Source of the DNA: Pseudoalteromonas sp. MM1
GTDB taxonomy: Bacteria > Pseudomonadota > Gammaproteobacteria > Enterobacterales > Alteromonadaceae
NCBI RefSeq assembly: GCF_030296835.1
Contig: NZ_AP027923.1
Span: forward strand, 62,001 to 126,000
Direction: 5' to 3'
DNA: 64,000 nt
The translations under genes and the position numbers were made by a program. Below, one piece after another: positions 43,923 through 53,527 of the stretch (the first letter of the stretch is position 1; each line of letters begins with the position of its first letter). The notes beneath the pieces are model-generated. The model was not told the DNA's origin. It ran no database searches and worked only from the letters and a program-made list of their open reading frames with translations.

Positions 43923-45197
43923 ATGGAACTGATACTAAATATAACTAGTTATCATAGACTCTCGCCTGAAATTGAAGCTTCTAAAACAACTAAACACTCT
44001 CTTATTTTTGGCCGCTCGGAAGCGTGCGATTGGCACTTGCCTGATCCTGAAAAAATAATTTCTAGTCGGCACGGTCGTATTGAGAAAGAAGGGGATTCGT
44101 TTTACTTATACGATACCTCCACTAACGGAACGTTTATTAATTTTGGCGTGTCTGCACTTGGTCAAGGTAATAAACACCGTTTAGCGCACAGTGATGTAAT
44201 TACTGTTGGAGACTTTCAAATTGAAGTCGAATTAGCTGATTCTCAATCTACAACAGCATACACTGAAACACGCCCGAACACGGATGAGTTTGCAGTAAGA
44301 AATAACCCCCCTGCACCTGCAATAGATAATTTTTCTTCAAGTGATTTATTTTTGAATGAATCTATTCTAGATGAGTCAATGCCTTCTGTATTAATGAAAG
44401 AAGAGGGTATGGCCCAGCCTGATAACCAAATTCCAGAAAATTGGGATGAATTATCGCATTTAATGAACCCTGATGTATCAGTTTCAGCTCAAAGCCGTTT
44501 TGATGATGTTGCAGTGGCAGAAAAACCTGTTCAAGTTGAACCTCAAAAAGCACCAGAACCCATTAAGCAGCCTACAAAACAAAAGCAAACACACGCTAGT
44601 ACTACAAGCGCTAATTCCGCTTTATCTGAGGCGTTTTTAAAAGGTTTAGGAGTTAAAGCTGAGCTTCAAAATGCGCTCAATACACCAGAGTTGTGGTTTG
44701 AAATGGGGCAAAGTTTAAATTTATTACTAAACGAGTTGATGGAGTCATTAAGGCAGCGAGCATTGGTAAAAAATCAATTACGTTTAAATCAAACTATGTT
44801 TCAAACAAAGCAAAATAACCCTATAAAATTTTCTGCTGATATTGATGATGTTATTCAGAATTTATTCATAAGAAATAGTGCAAGCTTCCTGTCGTCTCGT
44901 GAATCGATCAAAGAAAGCTTTACTGATACACGTAGGCACGAATATGCTTTATTAGCAGGAGCTGATGGTGTACTTAAAGGGATTTTAGAGCAAGTTTCTC
45001 CCCAGCAAATCACTCAGCAAGTAAATGAAAACTCTAATGTATTGAAAATTATTCCAGGCCAGTCAGAGGCAAAATGTTGGAAGGTATATCAAAGCCTTCA
45101 TGAAGAACTAGCGCATGATGTAAATGCAAAAGGCGCTATGGCATTGTCTGACGATTTTTTAAAGGCTTACAATGATAAAACTCAAGAAACGTTTTAG
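43923..45197 (+). CDS. tagH: T6SS FHA-domain protein (TagH/Fha)
   Basis: Phosphothreonine-binding scaffold of the T6SS regulatory pathway, about 424 residues from ATG 43923. N-terminal FHA domain (about 10-95): FGRSEACDW (conserved Arg), SSRHGRI and STNGTFIN, the residues that bind phosphothreonine. A low-complexity linker is followed by the C-terminal TagH/ImpI domain (about 215-420). ATG 43905 is possible but the family usually begins with an MEL-type start, as at 43923, and the promoter leaves little leader for the earlier one. It is the first gene of fha-tssJ-tssK-tssL-tssM-tagF-pppA and the expected substrate of the divergent kinase. Confidence 0.9.
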   Translation: MELILNITSYHRLSPEIEASKTTKHSLIFGRSEACDWHLPDPEKIISSRHGRIEKEGDSFYLYDTSTNGTFINFGVSALGQGNKHRLAHSDVITVGDFQIEVELADSQSTTAYTETRPNTDEFAVRNNPPAPAIDNFSSSDLFLNESILDESMPSVLMKEEGMAQPDNQIPENWDELSHLMNPDVSVSAQSRFDDVAVAEKPVQVEPQKAPEPIKQPTKQKQTHASTTSANSALSEAFLKGLGVKAELQNALNTPELWFEMGQSLNLLLNELMESLRQRALVKNQLRLNQTMFQTKQNNPIKFSADIDDVIQNLFIRNSASFLSSRESIKESFTDTRRHEYALLAGADGVLKGILEQVSPQQITQQVNENSNVLKIIPGQSEAKCWKVYQSLHEELAHDVNAKGAMALSDDFLKAYNDKTQETF

Positions 45198-45212
45198 AAA
45201 GGAAAGTAAATA

Positions 45213-45677
45213 ATGTCTAAATTTAAGCTCTTATTAATGAGCATTAGCCTACTCTTTTTAACGGTTGGGTGTACTACCGTAAATAAAATAGTGCCGCCTT
45301 CAACTGATTTAATTATTAATGTTTCTAAAGATGTAAATCCAGATACATCAGAGAGACCATCGCCAGTTGTTATGAAAATATTTGAGCTAAGTTCGAGAAC
45401 TATTTTTGATACACAGGACTTTTTTAGTTTATACGAAACGCCTGAAAAACTACTGGGCCCAGATCTATTAAAAAAAGACGAGTTAGAATTACAACCAAAC
45501 TCAGTGCAAAAATACAAAATGAGCCTTAATAGAAATACCCGTTATGTGGGTGTTGTTGTGGCCTATAGAGATATCGATCAAGCAAGATGGAGAGCCGTTA
45601 TTGAGGTTGACCCTACCGGCTATGACGATATAGATGTAAATGTTGAAGCAATTGCAACATACATGAGAGAGCGATAA
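45213..45677 (+). CDS. tssJ: T6SS outer-membrane lipoprotein TssJ
   Basis: Lipoprotein of 154 residues (VasD/SciN family) that anchors the TssJLM membrane complex in the outer membrane and contacts periplasmic TssM. Signal peptide with lipobox TVGC (Cys20), then a beta-sandwich domain with PVVMKIFELSS, LKKDELELQPNSVQKYKMSL and YVGVVVAYRDIDQARWRAVIEV, all characteristic of TssJ. AGAAAGGAAAG supplies the ribosome site. It is 15 nt after tagH and 14 nt before tssK. Confidence 0.95.
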   Translation: MSKFKLLLMSISLLFLTVGCTTVNKIVPPSTDLIINVSKDVNPDTSERPSPVVMKIFELSSRTIFDTQDFFSLYETPEKLLGPDLLKKDELELQPNSVQKYKMSLNRNTRYVGVVVAYRDIDQARWRAVIEVDPTGYDDIDVNVEAIATYMRER

Positions 45678-45691
45678 AAAGGATTTGTAAA

Positions 45692-47020
45692 ATGGGTGAT
45701 AACACTCGTGTTGCGTGGACTGAAGGGATGTTCTTAAGGCCGCAACATTTTCAACAGTCAGATAAGCACTTTTCTAATTTAATTAATCAATTATGCAAAG
45801 GAAATTTATCTGATCCGTGGGGCATACTTGATATAAGTATAGACACACAATTATTGAGTTCAGGACAGTTTGCTCTTGAGTCTTTAAGTGCTATTACGCC
45901 TGATTTACTACCAATTGAAATGCCGCAATCAACCCCTTTACCTGAACCATTAGTGGTTAATAAAGATGTGTATGATGAAGTGGTATACCTTGCTATCCCT
46001 GCATTGAAAGGCAGTGGTATTAATATTTCAGCGCTGGATGAAAATATCGTCACGCGCTATAAGCTAAATGATTTAACGGTGAGTGATGACTCTTTAGGAT
46101 CTCAATCCCAAGAGGTAATTCAAGTTGCCAAAATTTATAGCAAATTGGTGCTTTCGTCTGATGATCATGCAGGGTACATTCTATTGCCTGTTGCGCGCAT
46201 TATTGAAGTTAGCAGCGAAGGAAGTATTAAGCTTGACGCTAAATACATACCACCATCGTTAAAAGTGGGTCAATGCAAGCCTTTGCTTGGTTTAGTGAGA
46301 GAAATTGGCTCTATGATAAAACAGCGCGCAGAGAGTATATCTGTTCGTTTATGCCAAGGTTACGCAGGTAGCACCTCAGTTGCTGACTTTATTATGCTGC
46401 AAACCCTTAATAAGTACGATGCTGTTTTTGATAATCTACTTAATATAAATAACCTCCACCCAAATGTACTTTATACTCGTCTTATCGAGCTTGCAGGCGA
46501 GCTATCTACTTTTAGTACTGCAAATAAAAGAGTACCGAAGCTGCCTAAGTACGACCATGATAATTTGGGTAAAGTATTTTCAGAAGTGGTTAACTTTTTA
46601 TATCAATCTTTAAGTCATGTTATTGAACAAACTGCGACAGAAATTAAATTAGAACAAAGCAAGTTTGGTATTTCGTTTGGCGCATTAAAAGACAAGTCGG
46701 TGCTAAACTCAGCACAATTTGTTTTAGCAATTAAAGCAAGTGTTCCACACGAGGAGTTACGCAAAATTCTGCCATCCCAAATTAAGATTGGTAGCGTAGA
46801 AACCATACGAGACTTAGTTAATAACCAAATTCCAGGTATTACTATTAGTAACTTACCAACGGCACCACGCCAGATCCCATACCATGCAGGTTTTCATTAC
46901 TTTGAATTAAACAAGCAGGGTGAACATTGGGAAAAACTTCGTTCAAGTGGAGGCATCGCTATCCACTTATCGGGTAATTACCCTGAGCTACAAATAAGCC
47001 TTTGGGCAATTAGAACCTAA
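45692..47020 (+). CDS. tssK: T6SS baseplate protein TssK
   Basis: Trimeric baseplate subunit of 442 residues that links the baseplate wedges (TssEFG) to the TssLM membrane complex. The N-terminus VAWTEGMFLRPQHFQQSDKH is the family hallmark; the C-terminal part with HAGFHYFELNKQGEHW and a closing SLWAIR is also typical. Length matches the family (about 440-450). AAAAGGA precedes the ATG. It stands between tssJ and tssL in the usual JKLM order. Confidence 0.96.
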   Translation: MGDNTRVAWTEGMFLRPQHFQQSDKHFSNLINQLCKGNLSDPWGILDISIDTQLLSSGQFALESLSAITPDLLPIEMPQSTPLPEPLVVNKDVYDEVVYLAIPALKGSGINISALDENIVTRYKLNDLTVSDDSLGSQSQEVIQVAKIYSKLVLSSDDHAGYILLPVARIIEVSSEGSIKLDAKYIPPSLKVGQCKPLLGLVREIGSMIKQRAESISVRLCQGYAGSTSVADFIMLQTLNKYDAVFDNLLNINNLHPNVLYTRLIELAGELSTFSTANKRVPKLPKYDHDNLGKVFSEVVNFLYQSLSHVIEQTATEIKLEQSKFGISFGALKDKSVLNSAQFVLAIKASVPHEELRKILPSQIKIGSVETIRDLVNNQIPGITISNLPTAPRQIPYHAGFHYFELNKQGEHWEKLRSSGGIAIHLSGNYPELQISLWAIRT

Positions 47021-47040
47021 CTTTTAAAGGAAGAGTTTCA

Positions 47041-48321
47041 ATGGATGAAACCATTATAAAACCTCGCCCTGGTAGACTAGGGCGTGATACTTCAAACACT
47101 CCTAACATTGATAACGATGCTGATAAAACAGTGATGTCTGTTGAGCCAGTTGCCAGCAGCGTTACCAATACATCTAAAGTTTCCATTTTTAAAAACCCAC
47201 TTTTAGAAGCGGCAACGGATTGCTTTTCGCTTGTAATTTCGATTAGCCAAGCTAAAGAAATGACTAATATTGCCGCTTTAAAGCATCGTTGTGTTGAGGC
47301 TGTGAAGCGCTTTGAAGTTGAAGTGCGTAATCAAGGACTCTCTAAAGATGTAATTACCAATTCGCGCTACTGTTTGTGTGCGATTTTAGATGAATCAGTA
47401 TTAAATTCTAAATGGAGCTCAATGGAATGGGCGGATGAGAGCTTACTATCGACATTTCATAAAGAAACTTTTGGCGGTGAATACTTTTACACCCTGCTTG
47501 ACAATGCATTGGCACAACCTGAGCTACATAAGCATTTTATTGAGCTACAGTATCACTGTTTAAACTTAGGGTTCAAAGGTAAGTATAGGTTAGATAATGG
47601 CGGGGATACTAAAATTGAAGAGTACCGTTCTCAAATGTATCACCTGTTAAATCAATTAGATGGACCACTCAACAATAAGCTTTCACCTAATTGGAAGCAG
47701 CGTGTTGCCGCTGGTGTAGAACTTAGAAATCAAGTGCCTCTTTGGGTGATTTTTTCAGTGTTAGGCTTGGTGCTGTTAATGGTTTATTTATTTATAAACA
47801 TGAAACTAAATGATGGCGTTACTTCTCTTAACGATAAGCTGGCTGTCATTCATCCTATAGCGCAAAACGAATCTGTCGATAAAAAAGATAAGCAACTATT
47901 AGTTCTAGAGCAATTACTGCAAACAGAAATTCAAATGGGGATAGTCACAATTAAGAAGAACCTAGACCGTATAAGAATTTCAATAAATAGTGAAAGCTTA
48001 TTTAATCAAGGCGATGCAAAACTATTACCGTCAATTCAACCTATTTTAGAAAAGCTAGCACGTAGTTTAGAAGGAACAAAAGGGCGTATTTTAATTACTG
48101 GACATACTGATGATACGCCTATCCGTACTGATAAATACCCATCAAATTGGCATCTTTCATTAGCCCGTGCAACGCAAGTTGCCAATTCTATGGCTAAAAG
48201 TACAAACCTAAGTGGCCGCTTATGGCCTGAAGGTAAAGGTGCTGCAGAGCCTATCGCAAGCAATTCAGATTCAGCTTCTCGGTCACTAAACCGACGAATT
48301 GAAATCGATTTATTATTTTAA
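47041..48321 (+). CDS. tssL: T6SS membrane protein TssL with OmpA-like peptidoglycan-binding domain
   Basis: Inner-membrane subunit of the TssJLM complex, 426 residues. The cytoplasmic DotU/IcmH domain (about 55-225) contains YCLCAILDESVLNSKW and HKETFGGEYFY; a helix follows (about 230-250, WVIFSVLGLVLLMVYLF); the periplasmic C-terminus (about 315-425) is an OmpA-like domain with LITGHTDDTPIR, LARATQVANSM and a closing SRSLNRRIEI, which should hold the complex to peptidoglycan. Such extended TssL proteins remove the need for a separate TagL. It overlaps no gene; tssM begins 10 nt after its stop. Confidence 0.95.
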   Translation: MDETIIKPRPGRLGRDTSNTPNIDNDADKTVMSVEPVASSVTNTSKVSIFKNPLLEAATDCFSLVISISQAKEMTNIAALKHRCVEAVKRFEVEVRNQGLSKDVITNSRYCLCAILDESVLNSKWSSMEWADESLLSTFHKETFGGEYFYTLLDNALAQPELHKHFIELQYHCLNLGFKGKYRLDNGGDTKIEEYRSQMYHLLNQLDGPLNNKLSPNWKQRVAAGVELRNQVPLWVIFSVLGLVLLMVYLFINMKLNDGVTSLNDKLAVIHPIAQNESVDKKDKQLLVLEQLLQTEIQMGIVTIKKNLDRIRISINSESLFNQGDAKLLPSIQPILEKLARSLEGTKGRILITGHTDDTPIRTDKYPSNWHLSLARATQVANSMAKSTNLSGRLWPEGKGAAEPIASNSDSASRSLNRRIEIDLLF

Positions 48322-48331
48322 TGGGGCTGAC

Positions 48332-51300
48332 ATGAGTATTTCACACAAAATAAAAAAAATTACTTACGTACTTACTTCTAAAACAGCCATGTTAATCATC
48401 GGCTTTTTAGCATTATCTTTATTAATATGGTTTGGTGGTCCGCTTATTGCGGTTGCTGATTTTATACCATTAGAGAGTGTAGCAGCACGGCTTTTAACAA
48501 TTCTGTTTGTTATTTTAGTGTTTGCCATCACCAAAATTTATAGCTTAACGCAACAAAGTAAACGTGATGAAAAAATGGCTGATGAGCTCATCGAAAGTGA
48601 TGAGTCCAATAGCAACGAGGTGAATGAAGAAATCACCACGTTAAAAAATCGTATGAATGAAGCCATCAACCTACTAAAAGATGTAAAGCTATTTAAAGGT
48701 AAAAATATATACCAATTACCTTGGTATATCATGATTGGCCCGCCAGGGGCAGGTAAAACAACGGTTATAAATAACTCAGGCTTAGACTACCCGTTAAAAG
48801 ATAAGTTAGGTGTGGATTTAGTTCATGGTGTAGGTGGAACACGTAACTGTGATTGGTGGTTCACCAATAAGGCTGTACTTATCGATACTGCAGGACGATA
48901 CACCACACAAAGTAGCCACGCTAAACATGACTCGCGCGCCTGGGAGGGCTTTTTAGGGCTTTTACGTAAGTACCGCCCGTTACGCCCAATTAATGGTGTA
49001 ATGATCAGTATGGGTATTTCTGAGCTCATGAGTCAAACTAAAACAGAGCGTAATTTACATGCTCGTGCTATTAAGCAACGCTTGCAAGAGCTTCAAAATC
49101 AATTGGGCATGACCTTTCCGGTCTACGTTATTCTTTCTAAAGTAGATTTAATCGAAGGCTTTAGAGAGTTTTTTGGTGAGCTTACAGAGGAAGAGTGTGA
49201 GCAAGTTTGGGGCGTTACTTTTGAGTTAGACCTAGATAAAGACACTCAAGTTGAAGCATTTAATAAAGAGTTTCACGCATTAATCTCAAAACTAACAGAA
49301 ATGCTTAATCGAAGGTTGATTAACGAACGTAATGAAGAGATACGTGCCAAAATTTTCGAATTCCCAAGACAGCTTCGCGTACTGCAAGGTGTAGGCGATG
49401 CGTTTTTAAAAGAAATTTTTACTCCTAACGCTTACGAAGAGCTGCCAATGTTTAGGGGCGTGTACCTTACAAGTGCGACTCAAGAGGGTAAGCCCGCTAG
49501 TTTTTTAAATGACGTAAACTCAGCAGATTCAAACTATATCAATCAATCGAAAAGTTTCTTTATCAAAAACGTTTTAGAAGGAGTGATTTTCCCTGAGCAA
49601 AACTTAGCAAGCACTAATAAGCACCATGATAAGCAAAACAAATGGCTGAGAGTAGGTAGTATTTCTTTAGCAAGTATTGCGGTAATTGGTTTTTCTATTT
49701 CGTGGTACTTTAGTTTTGCATGGAATAATAATTTAATGGCTGCTACAGATGAAGCCATTGAAACTTATCAAGAATTAGATGCCGCCTCGTTTGATAGAAG
49801 TAACTTATTAGTATTAAACGACAGACTCAATGCGCTACGAAACTTACCAGCAAACAATCCTGCGTTAGTTGATGACGATGAGTCTCAATCAATAGGTTTT
49901 AATAAACTCAATGAGATTAAACAGTCGTCGACACAAGCATACAATCGGTCGCTGCAAACGTATTTAGAACCTTATATTGCCAGTACGTTAATTAAAGAAA
50001 TGGAGGCGCACCCAGAGCACCTTAGCTATTTATACGAAACGCTAAAATGCTATTTAATGTTATTCCAGCCTGAGTACTTTGAAAGTGAGGATATTTCGGC
50101 TTGGTTTAATGCATACCTTGAAAGAAACCTACCGGGTGATAAAAATGCGCTGACTCGTGGCCAGTTAATGGATCATATTGCTGCATTACTTGAGCTTGGG
50201 GTTAGTCAAACCAAAATAGATAACCAAGCAGTGCGTATAGCTAGAGCAGAGTTAACTAAGTTACCAATAGCAGAAAGAGCATACCAACGTCTGCAAGCTG
50301 ATTTTCTTGATAGCAGCATTCCACCATTTAGATTAACAGACATAATTAGTTTTGAGAGTGCGCAAAAATTCACATTCAGAAATAACGGCGAATTGACTCG
50401 CAGTATTCCTGGCTTATATACCTTTAACGGTTTTCACGGCATTTTTAATGTTGAGAAAAGTAAAATGCTCGGTAATTTGATGGCAAGCAGCTGGGTATAT
50501 GGTGAAGAAGCATCGGGAACATATGATATTTCTAAAGAAGAAATTGAAAAGAAATTAGAGCAACGTTATTTTCAGGATTATATCTTCTTTTGGCAGTCAT
50601 TTATCGACGATTTAAGTCTTAATCAGTACAGTTCACCTGCTGAGGGTGTCAATATTACAGATGTACTTGCAGGCTCAGAAGCACCGATTAAAAACATTAT
50701 TATGGCTGTGCAAAAAAATGTTCAGCTAACCAAATTACCGGTGTCAGAAAATCAAAAAGCAGCGGGTAAAGTTGCCGCTAATGCCGCTGAAATAGCAATG
50801 CAAACTAAAGCGAACAGAATTAAACGCTTTCTACCTGACGAAGCCCCTAAGTTTGATATTAAGCTGCCAGGTTATCAGGTTGAAGAAGCGTTTGAAGATG
50901 TAATAAATATTGATGCTCAGCAATTAGATAACATTCAGAAAAACCTCAGAGAGCTTAATGTATATCTTACTAAGCTTGATAGAGGAGATCAGTTAAAGTC
51001 ATCGATAAAAGATCAAATCAGTGGAAAAAGTAAACCAAGTTTCATTCGCCAACTTGAGTTCCAAAGCCGTGATCTACCTTATCCATTTAATAGTTGGTTA
51101 TTAGATATAAGTAGAGATACCAGTAATATCACTAAAAATAGCGCTAACAGACACTTAAACGAGATTTGGAAAAGTCAAGTTTTACGTGAGTACAATGCAG
51201 CTATTGTGGGCCGATACCCTTTCTCACCTTATGCGCAAAAAGAAGTGAATATGAAAGACTTTACACGCTTCTTTGGACCAGATGGCACTATTGATAGCTT

Positions 51301-51841
51301 CTTCACTAACTATGTAGCGCCAAGTGTGGATATGAGTTCGAGCCCGTGGAAGTTTGAAAAAGACATTGGCATAAGTGCAGATACTCTAGCTATGTTTGAA
51401 CTAGCCCATCAAATTCAAACTGTGTTCTTCGATGGTGGAAGTGCAACACCTAGAATTGAGTTTGGATTAAGAACTGTTGAATTAGATCAAACTGTCTCTA
51501 AATTTAGAGTGGAAATAGATGGGCAGTCTATGTCATATCGTCATGGTCCAATCAAAATTACTAACTTTGTTTGGCCAGGTTCATCAGGGCAAAGCACCAC
51601 TAGAATTGAGTTTACCCCGCCAAGCGGTGGCCGCCCGATTAATACAACTTACCAAGGTGAGTGGTCGCTTTATCGCATGCTTGATGAGCTAAGCGCTAAA
51701 AGAGCAAAAACGCGTGAGGATTTAGAGCTACATTTTTCTCTCATGGGTAACAACGCAAAAGTTGAGTTATTGCCAAAATCAATTAGGCATCCATTTTGGA
51801 ATAAAAGTGTAGAGAAGTTTTCATGTCCGACCCGATTATAA
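48332..51841 (+). CDS. tssM: T6SS membrane protein TssM (IcmF)
   Basis: Largest protein of the membrane complex, 1169 residues, spanning from the cytoplasm to TssJ at the outer membrane. Two helices near the N-terminus (about 18-37 and 48-66), a cytoplasmic NTPase-like domain with intact Walker A GPPGAGKTT (about 142-150) and a third helix (about 445-465, before the FAWNNNL segment), then the long periplasmic IcmF-related part and the DUF1215/C-terminal beta domain that binds TssJ. The start is ATG 48332, with ATGGGGC as ribosome site, not the in-frame codon at 48299 within tssL. The last 19 nt overlap tagF. Confidence 0.95.
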   Translation: MSISHKIKKITYVLTSKTAMLIIGFLALSLLIWFGGPLIAVADFIPLESVAARLLTILFVILVFAITKIYSLTQQSKRDEKMADELIESDESNSNEVNEEITTLKNRMNEAINLLKDVKLFKGKNIYQLPWYIMIGPPGAGKTTVINNSGLDYPLKDKLGVDLVHGVGGTRNCDWWFTNKAVLIDTAGRYTTQSSHAKHDSRAWEGFLGLLRKYRPLRPINGVMISMGISELMSQTKTERNLHARAIKQRLQELQNQLGMTFPVYVILSKVDLIEGFREFFGELTEEECEQVWGVTFELDLDKDTQVEAFNKEFHALISKLTEMLNRRLINERNEEIRAKIFEFPRQLRVLQGVGDAFLKEIFTPNAYEELPMFRGVYLTSATQEGKPASFLNDVNSADSNYINQSKSFFIKNVLEGVIFPEQNLASTNKHHDKQNKWLRVGSISLASIAVIGFSISWYFSFAWNNNLMAATDEAIETYQELDAASFDRSNLLVLNDRLNALRNLPANNPALVDDDESQSIGFNKLNEIKQSSTQAYNRSLQTYLEPYIASTLIKEMEAHPEHLSYLYETLKCYLMLFQPEYFESEDISAWFNAYLERNLPGDKNALTRGQLMDHIAALLELGVSQTKIDNQAVRIARAELTKLPIAERAYQRLQADFLDSSIPPFRLTDIISFESAQKFTFRNNGELTRSIPGLYTFNGFHGIFNVEKSKMLGNLMASSWVYGEEASGTYDISKEEIEKKLEQRYFQDYIFFWQSFIDDLSLNQYSSPAEGVNITDVLAGSEAPIKNIIMAVQKNVQLTKLPVSENQKAAGKVAANAAEIAMQTKANRIKRFLPDEAPKFDIKLPGYQVEEAFEDVINIDAQQLDNIQKNLRELNVYLTKLDRGDQLKSSIKDQISGKSKPSFIRQLEFQSRDLPYPFNSWLLDISRDTSNITKNSANRHLNEIWKSQVLREYNAAIVGRYPFSPYAQKEVNMKDFTRFFGPDGTIDSFFTNYVAPSVDMSSSPWKFEKDIGISADTLAMFELAHQIQTVFFDGGSATPRIEFGLRTVELDQTVSKFRVEIDGQSMSYRHGPIKITNFVWPGSSGQSTTRIEFTPPSGGRPINTTYQGEWSLYRMLDELSAKRAKTREDLELHFSLMGNNAKVELLPKSIRHPFWNKSVEKFSCPTRL

Positions 51842-52551
51842 ATATAGGCTACCTTGGCAAAGTCCCTAGCTTAGGGGACTTTGTTCAAGACAGCGTTTCG
51901 AAAGAGTTTTCAGAGCACTGGGAACAATGGCTGCAAGCAGCGATTGCTGTAAGCAAAGAACAGCTAGGCGACAATTGGCAAGATAACTACCTAACAGGCC
52001 CGGTATGGCATTTTGCATTATCACCAAATATTGTCGGCAATAAAGGCGTAATGGGAACCCTGTTACCGAGCATGGATGCAGTAGGGCGCCATTACCCATT
52101 TACTGTGGCCAGTACATTAGAAGTTGCGCCTATAGAAGTGTTAAATTCGGGTGTGTTCTCCTTAGAGTATGAAGACACTGTACTTAAAGTACTAGATAGC
52201 TCTGTCGACCTTTTTACATGGAGAAAAGAGGTTGCTAAATCAATAAGAACGCTGACAGAGCCTAAAAAGCAGCTAAGTATTTCTCCTTCAAATGACAAAA
52301 ATAAAGAGGGTGAAGCATTTGAGTTCTCTGGTGATGAGTTATCAAATGATGTTTTAAAAGACGCTCTTCATGCACTTTTGTATAAAAAACATGGTGACTA
52401 CAGCGTTTGGTGGACACACGGCTCATGCAATATAAAGCCTATGATGCTTGTTACTTCAGGGCTACCACCTGTCAATCAAGTTGCAGCTATGTTAGATGGC
52501 CGATGGAAACATTGGGAATGGAATTACACACAGGTAAAAAATAGTGATTAG
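51823..52551 (+). CDS. tagF: T6SS accessory protein TagF (ImpM)
   Basis: Cytoplasmic regulator of 242 residues. The family motif GYLGKVPSLGDFVQ opens the protein; WLQAAIAVSKEQLG and PVWHFALSPNIVGNKGVMG follow, and SMDAVGRHYPFTV is also typical. TagF blocks T6SS assembly after translation in Pseudomonas, acting with or beside the kinase-phosphatase pathway. In some species tagF is fused to pppA; here the genes are separate but overlap by 8 nt. It also overlaps tssM by 19 nt, so translation of tssM, tagF and pppA is probably coupled. Confidence 0.93.
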   Translation: MSDPIINIGYLGKVPSLGDFVQDSVSKEFSEHWEQWLQAAIAVSKEQLGDNWQDNYLTGPVWHFALSPNIVGNKGVMGTLLPSMDAVGRHYPFTVASTLEVAPIEVLNSGVFSLEYEDTVLKVLDSSVDLFTWRKEVAKSIRTLTEPKKQLSISPSNDKNKEGEAFEFSGDELSNDVLKDALHALLYKKHGDYSVWWTHGSCNIKPMMLVTSGLPPVNQVAAMLDGRWKHWEWNYTQVKNSD

Positions 52552-53341
52552 CAATTTAAGTACGAGCTATGCAATAACTCATCGTGGTGCTGTTAGGCAA
52601 TTAAATGAAGACTCTCATGTCGAAATTAATAGCCATAACTTATGGGTAGTAGCTGATGGAATGGGCGGGCATGAAGCGGGCGAAGTTGCAAGCCAGCTTG
52701 TCGTGGATGTTATCAGAGCAAAAGTTGAAGAAAAGACATTAGCTACGCTTAGCGTTTCTCATATTGTTGCCGCTATTGAAGATGCAAATCAACAATTAAA
52801 TGAATACAGCGCTCAGTACTTAGGAAGCAAAACCGCGGGCAGCACAGTAACCGCCTTATTTATAAAAGATAATCAATATTACGTTTTGTGGGTAGGCGAC
52901 AGCAGGGCATATATGTTACGAAACGGCCAATTACAGCAAGTGTCTAGAGATCATAGTCAGGTAAACGATCTTATAGATGAAGGCGTAATTTCAGTCGAAG
53001 AAGCAAAAACACACCCTCTTTCGAATGTGATTACTCGTGCAGTCGGCGTTACCAATGAAGTGAAGGTAGATGTAGTCCAAGGCGAGGTGAAAACCAATGA
53101 TATTTTCTTACTTTGTTCAGATGGTTTAACAGGCGAATTATCTGATGAAGAAATATGTTTGTCATTAGAGCCTAATAGTATTATTGATTCAGGTATGGCG
53201 CTTATGCATTCCTCTTTAGTAAGAGGAGCGCGTGATAACGTTACCTGTATTATAATTAAGTATGGTCATGAAAACTTTAGTAGTAAATCGGAAACATACA
53301 AAATTCAAGATGAAGCTACAATTCCACTTTTTACTAAATAA
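52544..53341 (+). CDS. pppA: T6SS PP2C-type Ser/Thr phosphatase PppA
   Basis: Metal-dependent phosphatase of 265 residues. PP2C motifs are intact: RGAVRQLNEDSH (with metal-binding region), VADGMGGHEAGE, WVGDSRAYMLR, SNVITRAVG, CSDGLTGELSD and ARDNVTCIIIK. It should remove the phosphate that the divergent kinase puts on the FHA protein and so turn secretion off, as PppA does in Pseudomonas. Start is GTG 52544 with AGG upstream, overlapping tagF by 8 nt. It is the last gene of the first T6SS operon; a gap of 186 nt with a new promoter follows. Confidence 0.94.
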   Translation: MISNLSTSYAITHRGAVRQLNEDSHVEINSHNLWVVADGMGGHEAGEVASQLVVDVIRAKVEEKTLATLSVSHIVAAIEDANQQLNEYSAQYLGSKTAGSTVTALFIKDNQYYVLWVGDSRAYMLRNGQLQQVSRDHSQVNDLIDEGVISVEEAKTHPLSNVITRAVGVTNEVKVDVVQGEVKTNDIFLLCSDGLTGELSDEEICLSLEPNSIIDSGMALMHSSLVRGARDNVTCIIIKYGHENFSSKSETYKIQDEATIPLFTK

Positions 53342-53447
53342 TTATTTCTTATTAATTATATAATTTTAAGTGTTAGTATATTTATATTAGATGTTTATTG
53401 TTTATATATTTGCAATTGTTTTGATTAAAATACAATTGTAACTAGGC

Positions 53448-53475
53448 TTGTATTTTAATATAAAGAATGTAATAT
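53448..53475 (+). promoter_or_regulatory. promoter of the tssA-tssB-tssC operon
   Basis: -35 TTGTAT (53448-53453), 16-bp spacer, -10 TAATAT (53470-53475) in the 186-nt AT-rich gap between pppA and tssA. A small CTCC/GGAG hairpin lies in the leader. Confidence 0.5.
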
Positions 53476-53527
53476 GAAATCCGCTCCGCTTTATTGGAGT
53501 TTTATGGATAATTATTAGGACGACGGA